64,000 nt of DNA, taken from Fibrella forsythiae (GTDB lineage: Bacteria; Bacteroidota; Bacteroidia; Cytophagales; Spirosomataceae). How positions within the stretch are numbered: position 1 is the first letter of the stretch; each line of letters starts with the position of its first letter. The notes under the pieces were generated by a model. The model ran no database searches. It had not been told where the DNA came from and worked only from the letters and a program-made list of their open reading frames with translations. Both the position numbers and the translations under genes were made by a program. The stretch covers positions 496,001-560,000 of the forward strand of contig NZ_JAFMYW010000001.1 of the NCBI RefSeq assembly GCF_017353175.1, written 5' to 3'. Below, piece by piece: positions 1 through 8,846 of the stretch.

Positions 1-1224
1 ACTGGGCAGATCAACTCCCAGCTTTTGGCCAATGCCAAACTTCATGGCGTGATCGTGCCATTCCTGCAAGCCCACTGCCGACGCTTTAAAGGTATTGGGG
101 TTGCCATTATGGTAAATGTATTTTCTGAACACCTGATAGAAGTACGGGTTGCACGAAAACCGCACCGCACCGCGCAGGTTGTTCCCCCCATGACAGTGGC
201 AACGCATTGGCGAACCACCATGGCCGTAAACGGTATTGGTAAACAATGATCCCTGCTGTTGGGCAATCAATGCCTGAATCAACTTGAAGGTCGACCCGGG
301 ACGGTAACTGGCCATAATGGGCCTGTTGATCAAAGGTTTATAGGGATTCTTGATCAGCTTTCGGTAATTCTTGGAAAAAAAGCGCGACGAGAGCTGGTTG
401 GGATCATACGTGGGGGCCGACACCGACACCAGGATTTCGCCCGTGCTGGGGTCGATCGCCAGAATAGAACCAACCTTATTCTGCATCAGGCTGTCGGCAT
501 ATTGCTGCACCTCTACATCAATACCCGTATAGAGGTTTTTTCCAGCCACAGCAGCCGTATCAAATTCGCCACCTTTAAACGAGCCTTTGGCAACACCGCG
601 AACATTCTGCATCACATACTTAATGCCGCGACGGCCACGCAATTCCACTTCATATTGCTCTTCAAGGCCGTTATGGCCTACGTAGTCGCCCTGCCGATAG
701 TAGGGAGTCTCCTGGTTTTCCAGTTTCTTTTTACTAATCTCCGATACGTACCCAAGTGCATTGGCCATGGTATGAGCCGGGTAGGTTCGCATCGAACTCA
801 TCACCGGCTCGAAGCCACGATAATCGACCAGTGCGTCCTGAATGCGCGCGTAGTCTTCTTTCGAAAGCTGACGCAAAAATACCGACGGCTTGACGGGTGA
901 ATACGTTTTCGCCAGATCCATGATACTATCAAATTCCTGGCGAGTGACATCCATCATCCGGCAAAACGCCAGTGTATCGGGAATTTTCACCCGTTTAGGC
1001 GTAACGTACAGATCGTAAACAGGTGTGTTATAGACCATTAACTTCTCGTTCCGGTCATATATCTGACCGCGATAGGGAATCTCAATAACACGCTTAATGG
1101 AATTGCTGGACGATTCAAGGGAGTAGCTGTCGTCCAGAATTTGCAGGTAGAACAGGCGGGCGGCGTAAATCAGGCCCACTAAGCAGAAGACGCCGATAAT
1201 AATAAACTTCCGGTTTTCAATCAT
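1..1224 (-). CDS. mrdA: Penicillin-binding protein 2 (peptidoglycan transpeptidase), 3' end missing
   Basis: The reading frame opens with ATG at 1224-1222 (MIENRKFIIIGVF) and stays open for 408 codons to the left edge, so the C-terminus is missing. An N-terminal membrane anchor (about residues 6-26) is followed by a PBP-dimer region with the GQIYDRN motif and then the transpeptidase domain. The active-site SxxK is visible as PGSTFK (Ser311, Lys314) and the SxN motif as SCN (357-359); the KTG motif would lie beyond the edge. PBP2 cross-links peptidoglycan during cell elongation, at the outer face of the inner membrane, with RodA. In this phylum mrdA often follows mreC-mreD, but here 220 bp without a gene and an unrelated gene lie upstream, so mrdA seems to head its own unit, perhaps with rodA off the left side. 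Family assignment is secure; the gene context is inference. Confidence 0.93.
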   Translation of the reverse strand, partial: MIENRKFIIIGVFCLVGLIYAARLFYLQILDDSYSLESSSNSIKRVIEIPYRGQIYDRNEKLMVYNTPVYDLYVTPKRVKIPDTLAFCRMMDVTRQEFDSIMDLAKTYSPVKPSVFLRQLSKEDYARIQDALVDYRGFEPVMSSMRTYPAHTMANALGYVSEISKKKLENQETPYYRQGDYVGHNGLEEQYEVELRGRRGIKYVMQNVRGVAKGSFKGGEFDTAAVAGKNLYTGIDVEVQQYADSLMQNKVGSILAIDPSTGEILVSVSAPTYDPNQLSSRFFSKNYRKLIKNPYKPLINRPIMASYRPGSTFKLIQALIAQQQGSLFTNTVYGHGGSPMRCHCHGGNNLRGAVRFSCNPYFYQVFRKYIYHNGNPNTFKASAVGLQEWHDHAMKFGIGQKLGVDLPS

Positions 1225-1444
1225 TGGTTCTCAACTCCTGAGAGACGCTCATAAACGGGTTCGAATTACGGTTTTCGAACGTTACTACAAATCTACGAAG
1301 TTAGTAGCGATCAGGCCGCAGGGCAGGATGCAAGTTTTTGTAGTTTATTTTTCGGACAGGACTTAAGCAATTGTTTCACTGAAATAAGTCCAGTTAAATC
1401 AGGCAATACTGTCAATTTTTTCGTTACAGGGCGCAACGATCTCA

Positions 1445-2503
1445 TCAAAAACCAGGTCCGGTAGCCAGCACCTTAATTCGGCACAGATACATATCGGCGG
1501 TAATGAATAGCGTATGTCCATCATCGCCCCAGCCGCAGTTGGCAGTTGCTTCGCCAATATCAATTCTGCCAAGCAACGTACCCAGACCGCCTTTGGCATC
1601 GGGCGCAATGACCAGAACACCACCAGGGCCTGTTGCCCAGAGGTTCCCCTGTTTATCCACTTTCAGGCCATCTGGTGCTCCTTTTAACCCTTGCTTTTTC
1701 AGAGAAGAGCCATCGAATATAGTCCGTCCGGCCCCCACCGTCCCATTCTCAAGTACAGGATACGCCCTGATAATAGGCTGTACATCATCAGACTGCGCCA
1801 CGTACAACGTTTTATAATCTGGAGAAAAGGCCAATCCGTTCGGGCGGACTAAGTCACTAATCAACAGCGAGACCTCGCCAGTGGCCGTAACTCGGTACAC
1901 GCCGAACAATGGCGTTTCGCGCGTTGGATCTTTTTCTTTTCCCATCATACCATAGGGCGGATCGGTGAAATAATAACTGCCATTCGGATGTGTCACCACA
2001 TCGTTTGGGCTGTTGAACCGTTTTCCCTGAAAGCGATCGGCCAGTGTAATTTTGCCCCCCGGCCCCGTGAGTGGCATGGCCGATACACGCCGGTCGCCAT
2101 GCTCGCAGGCGATGAGCCGGCCCTGAGCATCAATCGTCAGTCCGTTTGAACCAGGTTCATCGCTGTATACACCTAAACCTGTATAGCCCGATGGCGTTAG
2201 GAATGGCTGACAACCATCAGCGGGGGTCCAGCGGTAAATTGTGTTTTTAGGTACGTCAGAGAACAGTAAATAACCAGTTGCCGACGTACCTGAGGCGGGC
2301 GCAGATGGCACTGAACTTCCTTTGACCCAAACTGGCCCTTCCGCCCAGACAAATCCCGAGGCCAGCACTTCGATTTTTGCATTCTTCGCTACCAGTTGAT
2401 CAAATCTTGGATCGAGCCGCACTACCTCACCGATGGTTGGGTAAGTCTGGGCAACCAGTGACGCTACGGGTAATATGGTAAGGAGCAACAGAGCTTTAAA
2501 CAT
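1445..2503 (-). CDS. Exported SMP-30/gluconolactonase/LRE-family protein
   Basis: A 352-residue protein with a clear Sec signal peptide (hydrophobic residues 4-18, cleavage probably after VAQ). The mature part has the six-bladed propeller features of the SMP-30/gluconolactonase family: FVWAEGPVW near the start, GSNGLTIDAQGRL, the FNSPNDVV metal-site motif, YFTDPPYG, and later RPNGLAFSPD and GAPDGLKVD. Family members hydrolyse sugar lactones or related esters using a divalent metal; export suggests a periplasmic role. The start ATG at 2503 gives a perfect signal peptide. It is divergent from pyrE, with about 105 bp between the two genes. The exact substrate cannot be read from sequence; gluconolactonase is the usual annotation rather than a proven activity. 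Confidence 0.88.
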   Translation of the reverse strand: MFKALLLLTILPVASLVAQTYPTIGEVVRLDPRFDQLVAKNAKIEVLASGFVWAEGPVWVKGSSVPSAPASGTSATGYLLFSDVPKNTIYRWTPADGCQPFLTPSGYTGLGVYSDEPGSNGLTIDAQGRLIACEHGDRRVSAMPLTGPGGKITLADRFQGKRFNSPNDVVTHPNGSYYFTDPPYGMMGKEKDPTRETPLFGVYRVTATGEVSLLISDLVRPNGLAFSPDYKTLYVAQSDDVQPIIRAYPVLENGTVGAGRTIFDGSSLKKQGLKGAPDGLKVDKQGNLWATGPGGVLVIAPDAKGGLGTLLGRIDIGEATANCGWGDDGHTLFITADMYLCRIKVLATGPGF

Positions 2504-2575
2504 GATGGGTTAGGTCTAGGATGAGGTGACGCAAGAGGGTGACAACAAGCTAAAAAATCGCCATCTGCGATAACC

Positions 2576-2583
2576 TACTTTTG
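2576..2583 (+). promoter_or_regulatory. Bacteroidota -7 box upstream of pyrE
   Basis: TACTTTTG matches the TAnnTTTG consensus exactly. It lies 25 nt before the TTG codon at 2609 and would place the transcript start near 2589. No good TTG -33 element is seen at the usual 17-23 nt spacing, so the call rests on the -7 box and its position. Confidence 0.5.
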
Positions 2584-2608
2584 TCAAAGCCGGGAAGTTT
2601 GGCAAAGT

Positions 2609-3271
2609 TTGCAGTTCAATCAAGTCAAGCCGTCTATTTTGTCGTCTGTAGCCCAAACCGTTGCCCGCCATCTGCTCGATGTGCAGGCCGTTCGCCTTCG
2701 TCCTGCCGATCCATTCACCTGGAGTTCAGGCTGGAAATCTCCTATCTACTGTGACAACCGTGTCACGCTTGCCTACCCTCAGGTACGTACCTTCATCAAA
2801 CAGGAACTGGCCGACGCTGTTCGTGAGCAATTTCCGGAGGCCCAGGTAATTGCCGGTGTAGCCACTGCCGGCATTCCGCAGGGTGCACTGGTAGCCGATG
2901 AGTTGGGGCTCCCCTACTGCTACGTTCGCCCCGAGCCTAAAAAGCATGGCATGGGCAATCAGATTGAAGGCAGGTTGGCGGCAGCCCAGAAAGTCGTGGT
3001 GGTTGAGGATTTAATATCGACCGGAGGAAGCTCGCTGAAAGTCGTTGAGGCGCTGCGGCAGGCTGGTGCAGACGTAATTGGCATGATCGCCATTTTTACT
3101 TACGGCTTCAGTGTGGCCGACGAAAATTTCAAGAAGGCCGGTGTGAAACTGGTTTGCCTGAGCGAATACGACACGCTGGTTCTGGAGGCTCAAACCCTGA
3201 ACTACATTCCCGCCGATGCGCTTGACTCCCTATCAGCCTGGCGGAAAAATCCGTCTGAGTGGGGTAACTAA
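2609..3271 (+). CDS. pyrE: Orotate phosphoribosyltransferase
   Basis: Converts orotate and PRPP to orotidine 5'-monophosphate in de novo pyrimidine synthesis, in the cytosol. The sequence carries family landmarks: FTWSSGWKSPIYCDNR near the N-terminus, the GVATAGIPQGA and YVRPEPKKHG substrate and flexible-loop segments, and the PRPP-binding stretch VVVEDLISTGGSS. Length (about 210-220 residues) is normal. The start is uncertain: no ATG precedes the conserved region. The frame can begin at TTG 2609 (about 20 nt after the predicted transcript start) or at an in-frame TTG at 2639. The gene contains a perfect 12-bp palindrome AGGTACGTACCT at 2781-2792, one of two in the window. It stands alone between a divergent lactonase-like gene and an SDR gene. 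Confidence 0.95.
   Translation: MQFNQVKPSILSSVAQTVARHLLDVQAVRLRPADPFTWSSGWKSPIYCDNRVTLAYPQVRTFIKQELADAVREQFPEAQVIAGVATAGIPQGALVADELGLPYCYVRPEPKKHGMGNQIEGRLAAAQKVVVVEDLISTGGSSLKVVEALRQAGADVIGMIAIFTYGFSVADENFKKAGVKLVCLSEYDTLVLEAQTLNYIPADALDSLSAWRKNPSEWGN
2781..2792. repeat. 12-bp palindrome AGGTACGTACCT inside pyrE
   Basis: A perfect palindrome made of the over-represented octamer AGGTACGT overlapping its own reverse complement. The same 12-mer recurs at 37762-37773 inside leuS. Confidence 0.9.
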
Positions 3272-3284
3272 ACGTGAAGTGCCC

Positions 3285-3370
3285 ACTGTCAGGTAGTGCG
3301 GTTCAAGTAACGTTGCAAACCACTATTTATGTGAAATAGCCATACCACCTGACACTTGTTACCTGACAGT
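3285..3370. repeat. Inverted repeat between pyrE and the SDR gene
   Basis: Perfect 11-bp arms ACTGTCAGGTA (3285-3295) and TACCTGACAGT (3360-3370) extend outward imperfectly for about ten more bases. The 64-nt interior holds a small perfect hairpin CTATTT-ATGTG-AAATAG. There is no T-run, so it is not a typical terminator; it may be an mRNA processing structure or a short intergenic repeat element. Confidence 0.6.
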
Positions 3371-3386
3371 TGACACCACTTACTCC

Positions 3387-4184
3387 ATGACCTTCCACCA
3401 TAAAGTAGCCTGGATCACCGGCGCTTCGTCGGGGATTGGCGAAGCACTGGCCATCGAACTGGCCCGGCAGGGAGCACGGTTGGTGCTTTCGGCCCGGCGA
3501 ATTGACGAGCTACAGCGTGTGGCCACCGCAACCGGCCTAGAAGCCGATCAGCTGCTGATTCTGCCGCTCGATGTAACTGATGAAGCATCGATACCGGAAC
3601 GCGTGAATGACGTACTAATTCGCTTCGGGAAGATTGATTATGTTTTTCTGAACGCAGGAATTTCACAGCGCAGCTTCGTTCAGGAAACGAATTTTGCTGT
3701 ATACCGCCGGTTGATGGAGGTGAATTTTTTCGGGGCCGTGGCCTTAACACAAGCCGCCTTACCAGTTATGCTGGCTCAGAAGAAAGGCCATTTCGTTGTC
3801 ACCAGCAGTGTTTCGGGAAAGATCGGGGTCAGACAACGATCAGGGTATTGCGCTTCTAAACATGCCCTTCACGGCTTTTTCGACTCGCTGCGCGCCGAGG
3901 TTGCCAACGATGGTCTGAATGTTACCATCGTTTGTCCGGGGTATATTCAGACACCCATTTCCCAATCAGCCCTGGATGCTTCGGGTTATGCCTACGGTCG
4001 TTCAGACAAGCATCAGGCCGAGGGGATGCCAGTCGATCGCTTTGTCAGTCGAATGCTGAAAGCCGTTGCCAAAGAGCGGGAGGAAGTCTACATCGGTGGT
4101 CGCGAGCTGACTGGCATCTACCTGAAACGATTTTTCCCCGGTCTGCTTTCAAGAATCCTCAGAAACCGAATTGTCGAGCAGTAG
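3387..4184 (+). CDS. SDR-family NAD(P)-dependent oxidoreductase
   Basis: A 265-residue classical short-chain dehydrogenase. The Rossmann glycine motif GASSGIG is at residues 12-18, the NAG motif (LNAGIS) lies near residue 90, the catalytic Ser is in the VTSSVSG segment, and Tyr154 and Lys158 form the YxxxK pair (YCASK). The CPGYIQTP segment follows, as in other classical SDRs. The C-terminal extension (KRFFPGLLSRILRNRI) is basic and amphipathic, like that of the DHRS7/SDR subgroup that acts on lipids or steroids. Substrate is not predictable. The ATG at 3387 gives a start directly before the first beta strand. The stop codon lies inside an inverted repeat shared with the convergent amidohydrolase gene. 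Confidence 0.92.
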   Translation: MTFHHKVAWITGASSGIGEALAIELARQGARLVLSARRIDELQRVATATGLEADQLLILPLDVTDEASIPERVNDVLIRFGKIDYVFLNAGISQRSFVQETNFAVYRRLMEVNFFGAVALTQAALPVMLAQKKGHFVVTSSVSGKIGVRQRSGYCASKHALHGFFDSLRAEVANDGLNVTIVCPGYIQTPISQSALDASGYAYGRSDKHQAEGMPVDRFVSRMLKAVAKEREEVYIGGRELTGIYLKRFFPGLLSRILRNRIVEQ

Positions 4185-4239
4185 CTGGCAGACATACGCT
4201 GGTGTAACGTACCTACGCCTGCCTGCCAACAGCCACTGC
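4178..4239. terminator. Imperfect inverted repeat between convergent genes
   Basis: GCAGTAGCTGGCAG (4178-4191, overlapping the SDR stop codon) pairs with CTGCCAACAGCCACTGC (4223-4239), with small bulges. The loop contains the over-represented ACGTACCT octamer (4207-4214). Its position between convergent genes suggests a bidirectional terminator or transcript-end structure; there is no strong T-run. Confidence 0.45.
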
Positions 4240-4249
4240 TTACTGTCAC

Positions 4250-5590
4250 CTATTTTTTGTTTTTCTGCTCCATGTAATCAACCGTCAGGTGGCACAGCGA
4301 CCGCACACCGAGGGTAAAGCAGCTTTCGTCAATCTGGAAATCGGGGGTATGATGCGGGGCGGCATCGGCCACCTTTTTGCCTTTGGTCATTCCTCCCAGG
4401 AAATAGAAGAAGCCCGGCACTTTTTGCTGGTAGAACGAGAAATCTTCAGCACCTGTCTGGGCAGGGGTCAACTTAATATTGTCTTTCCCGGCCATTGCTT
4501 CCAGCGTGGGTACCATCTTATCGGTCAGGGCAGGATCGTTATAGGTAACCGGATACATGATGTCGATCTTAACATCGGCTTTGGCACCAGCGCTTGTTGC
4601 AATACCCGACGCAATCTCGTTGATCCGGCGATGCACCAGTTGCTGTGCTTCGGGGCTAAACGTACGAATCGTACCAATCATATTCGACTCTTCAGGGATA
4701 ATGTTCTGGCGAATGCCACTATGGAAAGCACCTACCGTTACAACCGCCGCATTATCCGTCAATACCACATTTCGGCTAACAATGGTTTGCAGCCCCATGA
4801 TGACCTGCGCGCCCGTTACAATCGGGTCAACGCCCGACCAGGGAGCAGCTCCGTGGGTTTGTTTACCCCGAATTTTAATCGCGTACTGATCCACGGCAGC
4901 CATGGTCGCCCCCGGGCGGTATTTGATAGTGCCTACTTCAGTTTGAGAGTTAATATGCAACCCGAAAATGGCGTCTACTTTAGGGTTTTCCAGCACCCCC
5001 TCTTTCACCATCAGCTGAGCACCGCCCTCTTCACCAACAGGAGCGCCTTCTTCAGCAGGTTGAAAGATAAACTTCACGGTACCTTTCAATTCACTTTTCA
5101 TCGACGCCAGCACTTCGGCCGCACCCATCAGCATGGCCACGTGGGTGTCGTGTCCGCAGGCATGCATAACGCCCGTCTGCTGATTGTTGTATTCCGTGGT
5201 CACCATCGATTTGAAAGGCAGGTCAACCCGTTCAGTAACCGGCAACCCGTCCATGTCGGCACGAAGGGCCACCACGGGTCCTGGTTTACCACCCTTCAGA
5301 ATGCCCACGACCCCCGTCTTACCAACACCCGTTTGTACTTCGATGCCCAGTGCGTGCAGATGAGCCGCAATGATGCCAGCCGTACGGGTTTCACGGTTCC
5401 CTAACTCCGGATTCTGATGAAAATCGCGCCGCCATTTAACCACCTTTCCCTCGACAGATGTAGCCAGTTTATCGATTTGTGACTTTATCGGGATTACCTG
5501 TGCATACACACAATTTATCGAAACAGTAATAAATACAAGTAAACACGCCAATACTGCAAATTTTCTTTGGTGATTCATGGTATAGTTCAA
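4250..5590 (-). CDS. Exported M20-family amidohydrolase (hippurate/N-acyl-amino-acid hydrolase type)
   Basis: A 446-residue zinc metallopeptidase-fold amidohydrolase. The N-terminus has a hydrophobic signal (about residues 10-30, ending near VYAQ). The M20D metal and catalytic motifs are visible in order: HACGHD (143-148), the PAEEG segment holding the catalytic Glu, H(INSQTE), GAEDFSFY and the final HHTPDF. Between them is the dimerisation insert (GKQTHGAAPWSGVDPI). Such enzymes cleave N-acyl amino acids or indole-amino-acid conjugates; with a signal peptide it should work in the periplasm or at the surface. A second in-frame ATG four codons in (MNHQRKF) is an equally good start. The gene is divergent from the first susC, which suggests, but does not prove, a role in using the imported compound. 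Confidence 0.92.
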   Translation of the reverse strand: MNYTMNHQRKFAVLACLLVFITVSINCVYAQVIPIKSQIDKLATSVEGKVVKWRRDFHQNPELGNRETRTAGIIAAHLHALGIEVQTGVGKTGVVGILKGGKPGPVVALRADMDGLPVTERVDLPFKSMVTTEYNNQQTGVMHACGHDTHVAMLMGAAEVLASMKSELKGTVKFIFQPAEEGAPVGEEGGAQLMVKEGVLENPKVDAIFGLHINSQTEVGTIKYRPGATMAAVDQYAIKIRGKQTHGAAPWSGVDPIVTGAQVIMGLQTIVSRNVVLTDNAAVVTVGAFHSGIRQNIIPEESNMIGTIRTFSPEAQQLVHRRINEIASGIATSAGAKADVKIDIMYPVTYNDPALTDKMVPTLEAMAGKDNIKLTPAQTGAEDFSFYQQKVPGFFYFLGGMTKGKKVADAAPHHTPDFQIDESCFTLGVRSLCHLTVDYMEQKNKK

Positions 5591-5665
5591 TTGATATTGC
5601 TTGAGAATTCGGCCTAAAAGTTAAATATTTTTGGAACAATATCGCTGTATTATGGTTGTATTAAA

Positions 5666-5673
5666 TAATTTTG
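5666..5673 (+). promoter_or_regulatory. Bacteroidota -7 box for susC unit 1
   Basis: TAATTTTG fits TAnnTTTG exactly, 47 nt before the susC start. The region is AT-rich and divergent from the amidohydrolase gene. No convincing -33 TTG is seen at normal spacing. Confidence 0.45.
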
Positions 5674-5720
5674 CTACCGTTTAATCATATTCAACAAACT
5701 AATTCTATCGTCAAACTTCT

Positions 5721-8700
5721 ATGAGAAAATCTTTATTGGGGAGCTGGCTGCTTCTATTGCTTCTCGCTCTGCCCGCGCTGGCACAGGACGTAGCAATTAA
5801 CGGCCGAGTAACTTCATCCGATGACGACTCGGTTTTGCCGGGTGTGAGCGTGCAGGTAAGAGGTACAACACGCGGTACAGTAACAGATGCAACCGGTAGT
5901 TACCGGATCAGCGCGCCGAAAGGAGCCAAGCTTGTCTATAGTTTTATTGGCTATGCTAATCAGGAAATTACGGTTGGTACGCAGACAGAAGTGAACGTGA
6001 AACTGGTTGCCGGTGCCCAAAGCCTTGATGAGGTTGTTGTGACAGGCTATGGTGGCACGGTAAATCGCCGGGAATTCACCGGAGCTATTTCCAAGGTAAC
6101 GGGTGCTCAGATCAGCAACCTGCCCGTTGGTAGCTTCGATAAAGCGCTGGCCGGTCGTGCCGCCGGTGTGCAGGTAACATCGGCCAACGGGGTACCGGGT
6201 GGTGCCATTCAGATTCGTATCCGGGGTGTCGGTTCAATTTCAGCAGGTAGTGATCCACTCTACGTTATTGATGGTGTACAGATCAACACGACCAACAACT
6301 CAACGTTTACGAGCAGCAACCCGCTTGCCTTCCTGAACCCTAGTGATATCGAAAACATCGAGATCCTGAAAGATGCCGCAGCGGCGTCTATTTACGGTTC
6401 ACAGGCGGCAAATGGTGTTGTACTGGTTACTACAAAACGGGGTAAGGCTGGTAAAACTGCCATTTCGTTCAACTACTATAAGGGTATTTCTGACCCGATC
6501 AAAAAGCTAAACGTACTGAATGCGCAGGACTGGATTAAACTCCGTACAGAAAACCTGGTAAACGCCGGTACTACACCAGTAAACTCCTTAACGAACGTAT
6601 TAAGCACGTTACGGTTACCAATTAATCTGAGTGACGCTGATCTAGCTGCCCTTCCTACGTATGATTGGCAGGATGCCGTTTACAAGCAAGGCCAGACCAA
6701 CAACTACGAGCTGAACCTGAACGGTGGCAATGAGAAAACTCGTTTCTTCGTGTCTGGTTCGTACTACACGCAAAGCGCCAACATCATCAATATTGACTTT
6801 GTGCGCGGTACCATTAACACCACGCTGACTCACCAGATCAATAACAAACTCAGCATCGAGCAAACGCTCAAGTTGAGCACGATTACGTCGCGTGGTCAGT
6901 TTGGCTCACCCAATGGTGGTTCGTTCCTGGGTGCTGCTGCCTTCTCGTCACCGCTGATTTTACCCAGTGTGCCCATCTATAATTCAGACGGATCATACTA
7001 CGGTACGCCAGCCCTGGGTGGTATTCCGGGTATCCTGAACCAGAACATCGTTCAGGTTAGTGAACTGAACACGATTCGTGCTAATCAGAACAGCTTTGTG
7101 GGTAGCCTTGCGCTGAACTACAAAGTGAACGACAATTTGACGATTCGTCCGTTTGTCAGCATGGATTACCGCTCAATTCGTGGCCATAGCTTCTCTGATC
7201 CACGTACTGCTGATGGAGTGAACGTACGCGGACGGATTCAGGATCAGTTGAACGAGAACAAAAACTTCCTGACGAACATTACGGCGAACTACAACAAGAT
7301 CTTCGCTGGCAAGCATGATGTAAGCGTGTTGCTGGGTGCCGAGTATCGGTCAGACATCAACGAAAACCTCTCGACCAACATCACGAACGTACCTACGTCT
7401 GATTTTCAGTATGCCAACGCCGCGGCATTGCCCGTTAGCATTGGTGGTAGCTGGACAGGTTATCGTAAAGGATCGGTATTCGGTAATGTCAAATACAACT
7501 TTAACCGGAAATATGACCTGAGCTTTATTGGTCGTCTGGATGGGTCAAGTCGTTTTGGTGCCAACAACCGGTTTGGTTTCTTCCCATCGGTATCGGGTGC
7601 CTGGTTGATTTCGGAAGAAAGCTTCCTCAAAGGCAACAGCACGGTTAGCGATCTGAAATTACGGGCGTCATTCGGTACAACGGGTAATGACCAACTGGGG
7701 TCAGCATTCGGTGCAGCCAACTTCCCTGGTTTGGGTCTGGTTAGCCCTGGTTTTGACTATAACGGAGCTGCCGGTTTCGCACCGAGTCAACTGGCCAACC
7801 CTGATCTGAAGTGGGAAACCAACGAAACGATCAACCTTGGCCTTGACTTTGGCTTGTTAGGAAACCGCATCACGGGTTCGGTTGACGTATTCCAGCGGAC
7901 CAGTAAAGACCTGCTCCTGCCGTTCAACCTGCCATTCACCAGCGGTTATACCACCATTGCCCGGAACGCCGGCGAGGTGCAGAACCGGGGTATCGAATTT
8001 GAAATCAATACCGTAAACGTTCGGGCAGGTCAGTTCCAGTGGAAGTCGTCGTTCAACATTACGAGCATCCAGAACAAAGTAACGAAGCTGTATCCAGGCA
8101 TCGTGAAACTGAACAACCCTGATAGTACGGTTCTGCTGAGCTACACGGATTTCTATGGTGTTGGCCGTAACGCGATTCTTGGTCGCCCACTGCAGCCTGC
8201 TTACACGACTGATTACGCTGGTGTAAACCCTGCTACGGGCCGGGCCATGTTCTACGATTACGCAGGCAACATCACCTACCGCCCGCTGACCCCGCGTGAC
8301 CAGAAATACTTTGGTACAGAATTACCTAAATTCTACGGTGGTTTCAACAACACGTTTATCTACGGTGGTCTGTCGCTCGATTTCCTGTTCCAGTTTGATT
8401 ACGGTCGGCGGTCGTTTAACTCGCAAACCTCGTTCCTGGCAGAAAACGCGGGTCGTAACTTCAACGCCCTACAGTCGTTCTATGACCGTCGGTGGCAGAA
8501 GCCCGGTGACATCACGGATGTTCCCCGCGCATACAATGCCAACGTTGAGCCACAAAGCGTAAGTAACATTGGTGGAACTCGCACCCTGGAAGATGCCTCG
8601 TATTTGCGGTTAAAGCAGGTGACTTTAGCGTACGATATTCCGGCAACAATTGCCCGGAAGATCAAGGCATCTAAGGCCCGTATCTACGTACAAGGCGCAA

Positions 8701-8822
8701 ACCTGATCACCGTTACGAACTGGACAAGCTACGACCCTGAATTCCTGAACTTCGGCTCGGGCAACAGCGGGCTTGTGCCAAACTCGAAAACGTATCAGGC
8801 AGGTATCAACATAACGTTTTAA
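5721..8822 (+). CDS. SusC/RagA-family TonB-dependent outer-membrane transporter (unit 1)
   Basis: A 1033-residue TonB-linked receptor. A signal peptide (LLGSWLLLLLLALPALAQ) precedes a carboxypeptidase-regulatory-like domain (about 22-105; GTVTDATGSYRI, then FIGYANQEI). The LDEVVVTGYG linker follows, then the plug (VIDGVQI, IEILKDAAAASIYGSQAANGVVLVTTKRGK) and a long beta barrel ending in Phe (YQAGINITF). SusC proteins form the barrel under a SusD lid and import oligomers with TonB energy. The downstream susD starts 24 nt later, as in a normal pair. The N-terminal stretch is almost the same as in the three later paralogues, but the barrel diverges, so the substrates may differ. No enzyme genes within the locus reveal the ligand. 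Confidence 0.95.
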   Translation: MRKSLLGSWLLLLLLALPALAQDVAINGRVTSSDDDSVLPGVSVQVRGTTRGTVTDATGSYRISAPKGAKLVYSFIGYANQEITVGTQTEVNVKLVAGAQSLDEVVVTGYGGTVNRREFTGAISKVTGAQISNLPVGSFDKALAGRAAGVQVTSANGVPGGAIQIRIRGVGSISAGSDPLYVIDGVQINTTNNSTFTSSNPLAFLNPSDIENIEILKDAAAASIYGSQAANGVVLVTTKRGKAGKTAISFNYYKGISDPIKKLNVLNAQDWIKLRTENLVNAGTTPVNSLTNVLSTLRLPINLSDADLAALPTYDWQDAVYKQGQTNNYELNLNGGNEKTRFFVSGSYYTQSANIINIDFVRGTINTTLTHQINNKLSIEQTLKLSTITSRGQFGSPNGGSFLGAAAFSSPLILPSVPIYNSDGSYYGTPALGGIPGILNQNIVQVSELNTIRANQNSFVGSLALNYKVNDNLTIRPFVSMDYRSIRGHSFSDPRTADGVNVRGRIQDQLNENKNFLTNITANYNKIFAGKHDVSVLLGAEYRSDINENLSTNITNVPTSDFQYANAAALPVSIGGSWTGYRKGSVFGNVKYNFNRKYDLSFIGRLDGSSRFGANNRFGFFPSVSGAWLISEESFLKGNSTVSDLKLRASFGTTGNDQLGSAFGAANFPGLGLVSPGFDYNGAAGFAPSQLANPDLKWETNETINLGLDFGLLGNRITGSVDVFQRTSKDLLLPFNLPFTSGYTTIARNAGEVQNRGIEFEINTVNVRAGQFQWKSSFNITSIQNKVTKLYPGIVKLNNPDSTVLLSYTDFYGVGRNAILGRPLQPAYTTDYAGVNPATGRAMFYDYAGNITYRPLTPRDQKYFGTELPKFYGGFNNTFIYGGLSLDFLFQFDYGRRSFNSQTSFLAENAGRNFNALQSFYDRRWQKPGDITDVPRAYNANVEPQSVSNIGGTRTLEDASYLRLKQVTLAYDIPATIARKIKASKARIYVQGANLITVTNWTSYDPEFLNFGSGNSGLVPNSKTYQAGINITF

Positions 8823-8846
8823 TTCAGAACTCCGATCTTAGACGCT

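Noticed and set aside
259-900. Plus-strand frame of 213 codons
   Set aside because: It is antisense to the PBP2 gene, whose motifs (PGSTFK, SCN) are intact on the other strand.
3285-3370. Inverted repeat taken as an insertion-sequence end
   Set aside because: No transposase, no target duplication and only 11 perfect bases.
4289-5404. 371-codon plus-strand frame
   Set aside because: Antisense to the M20 amidohydrolase, which has all family motifs.
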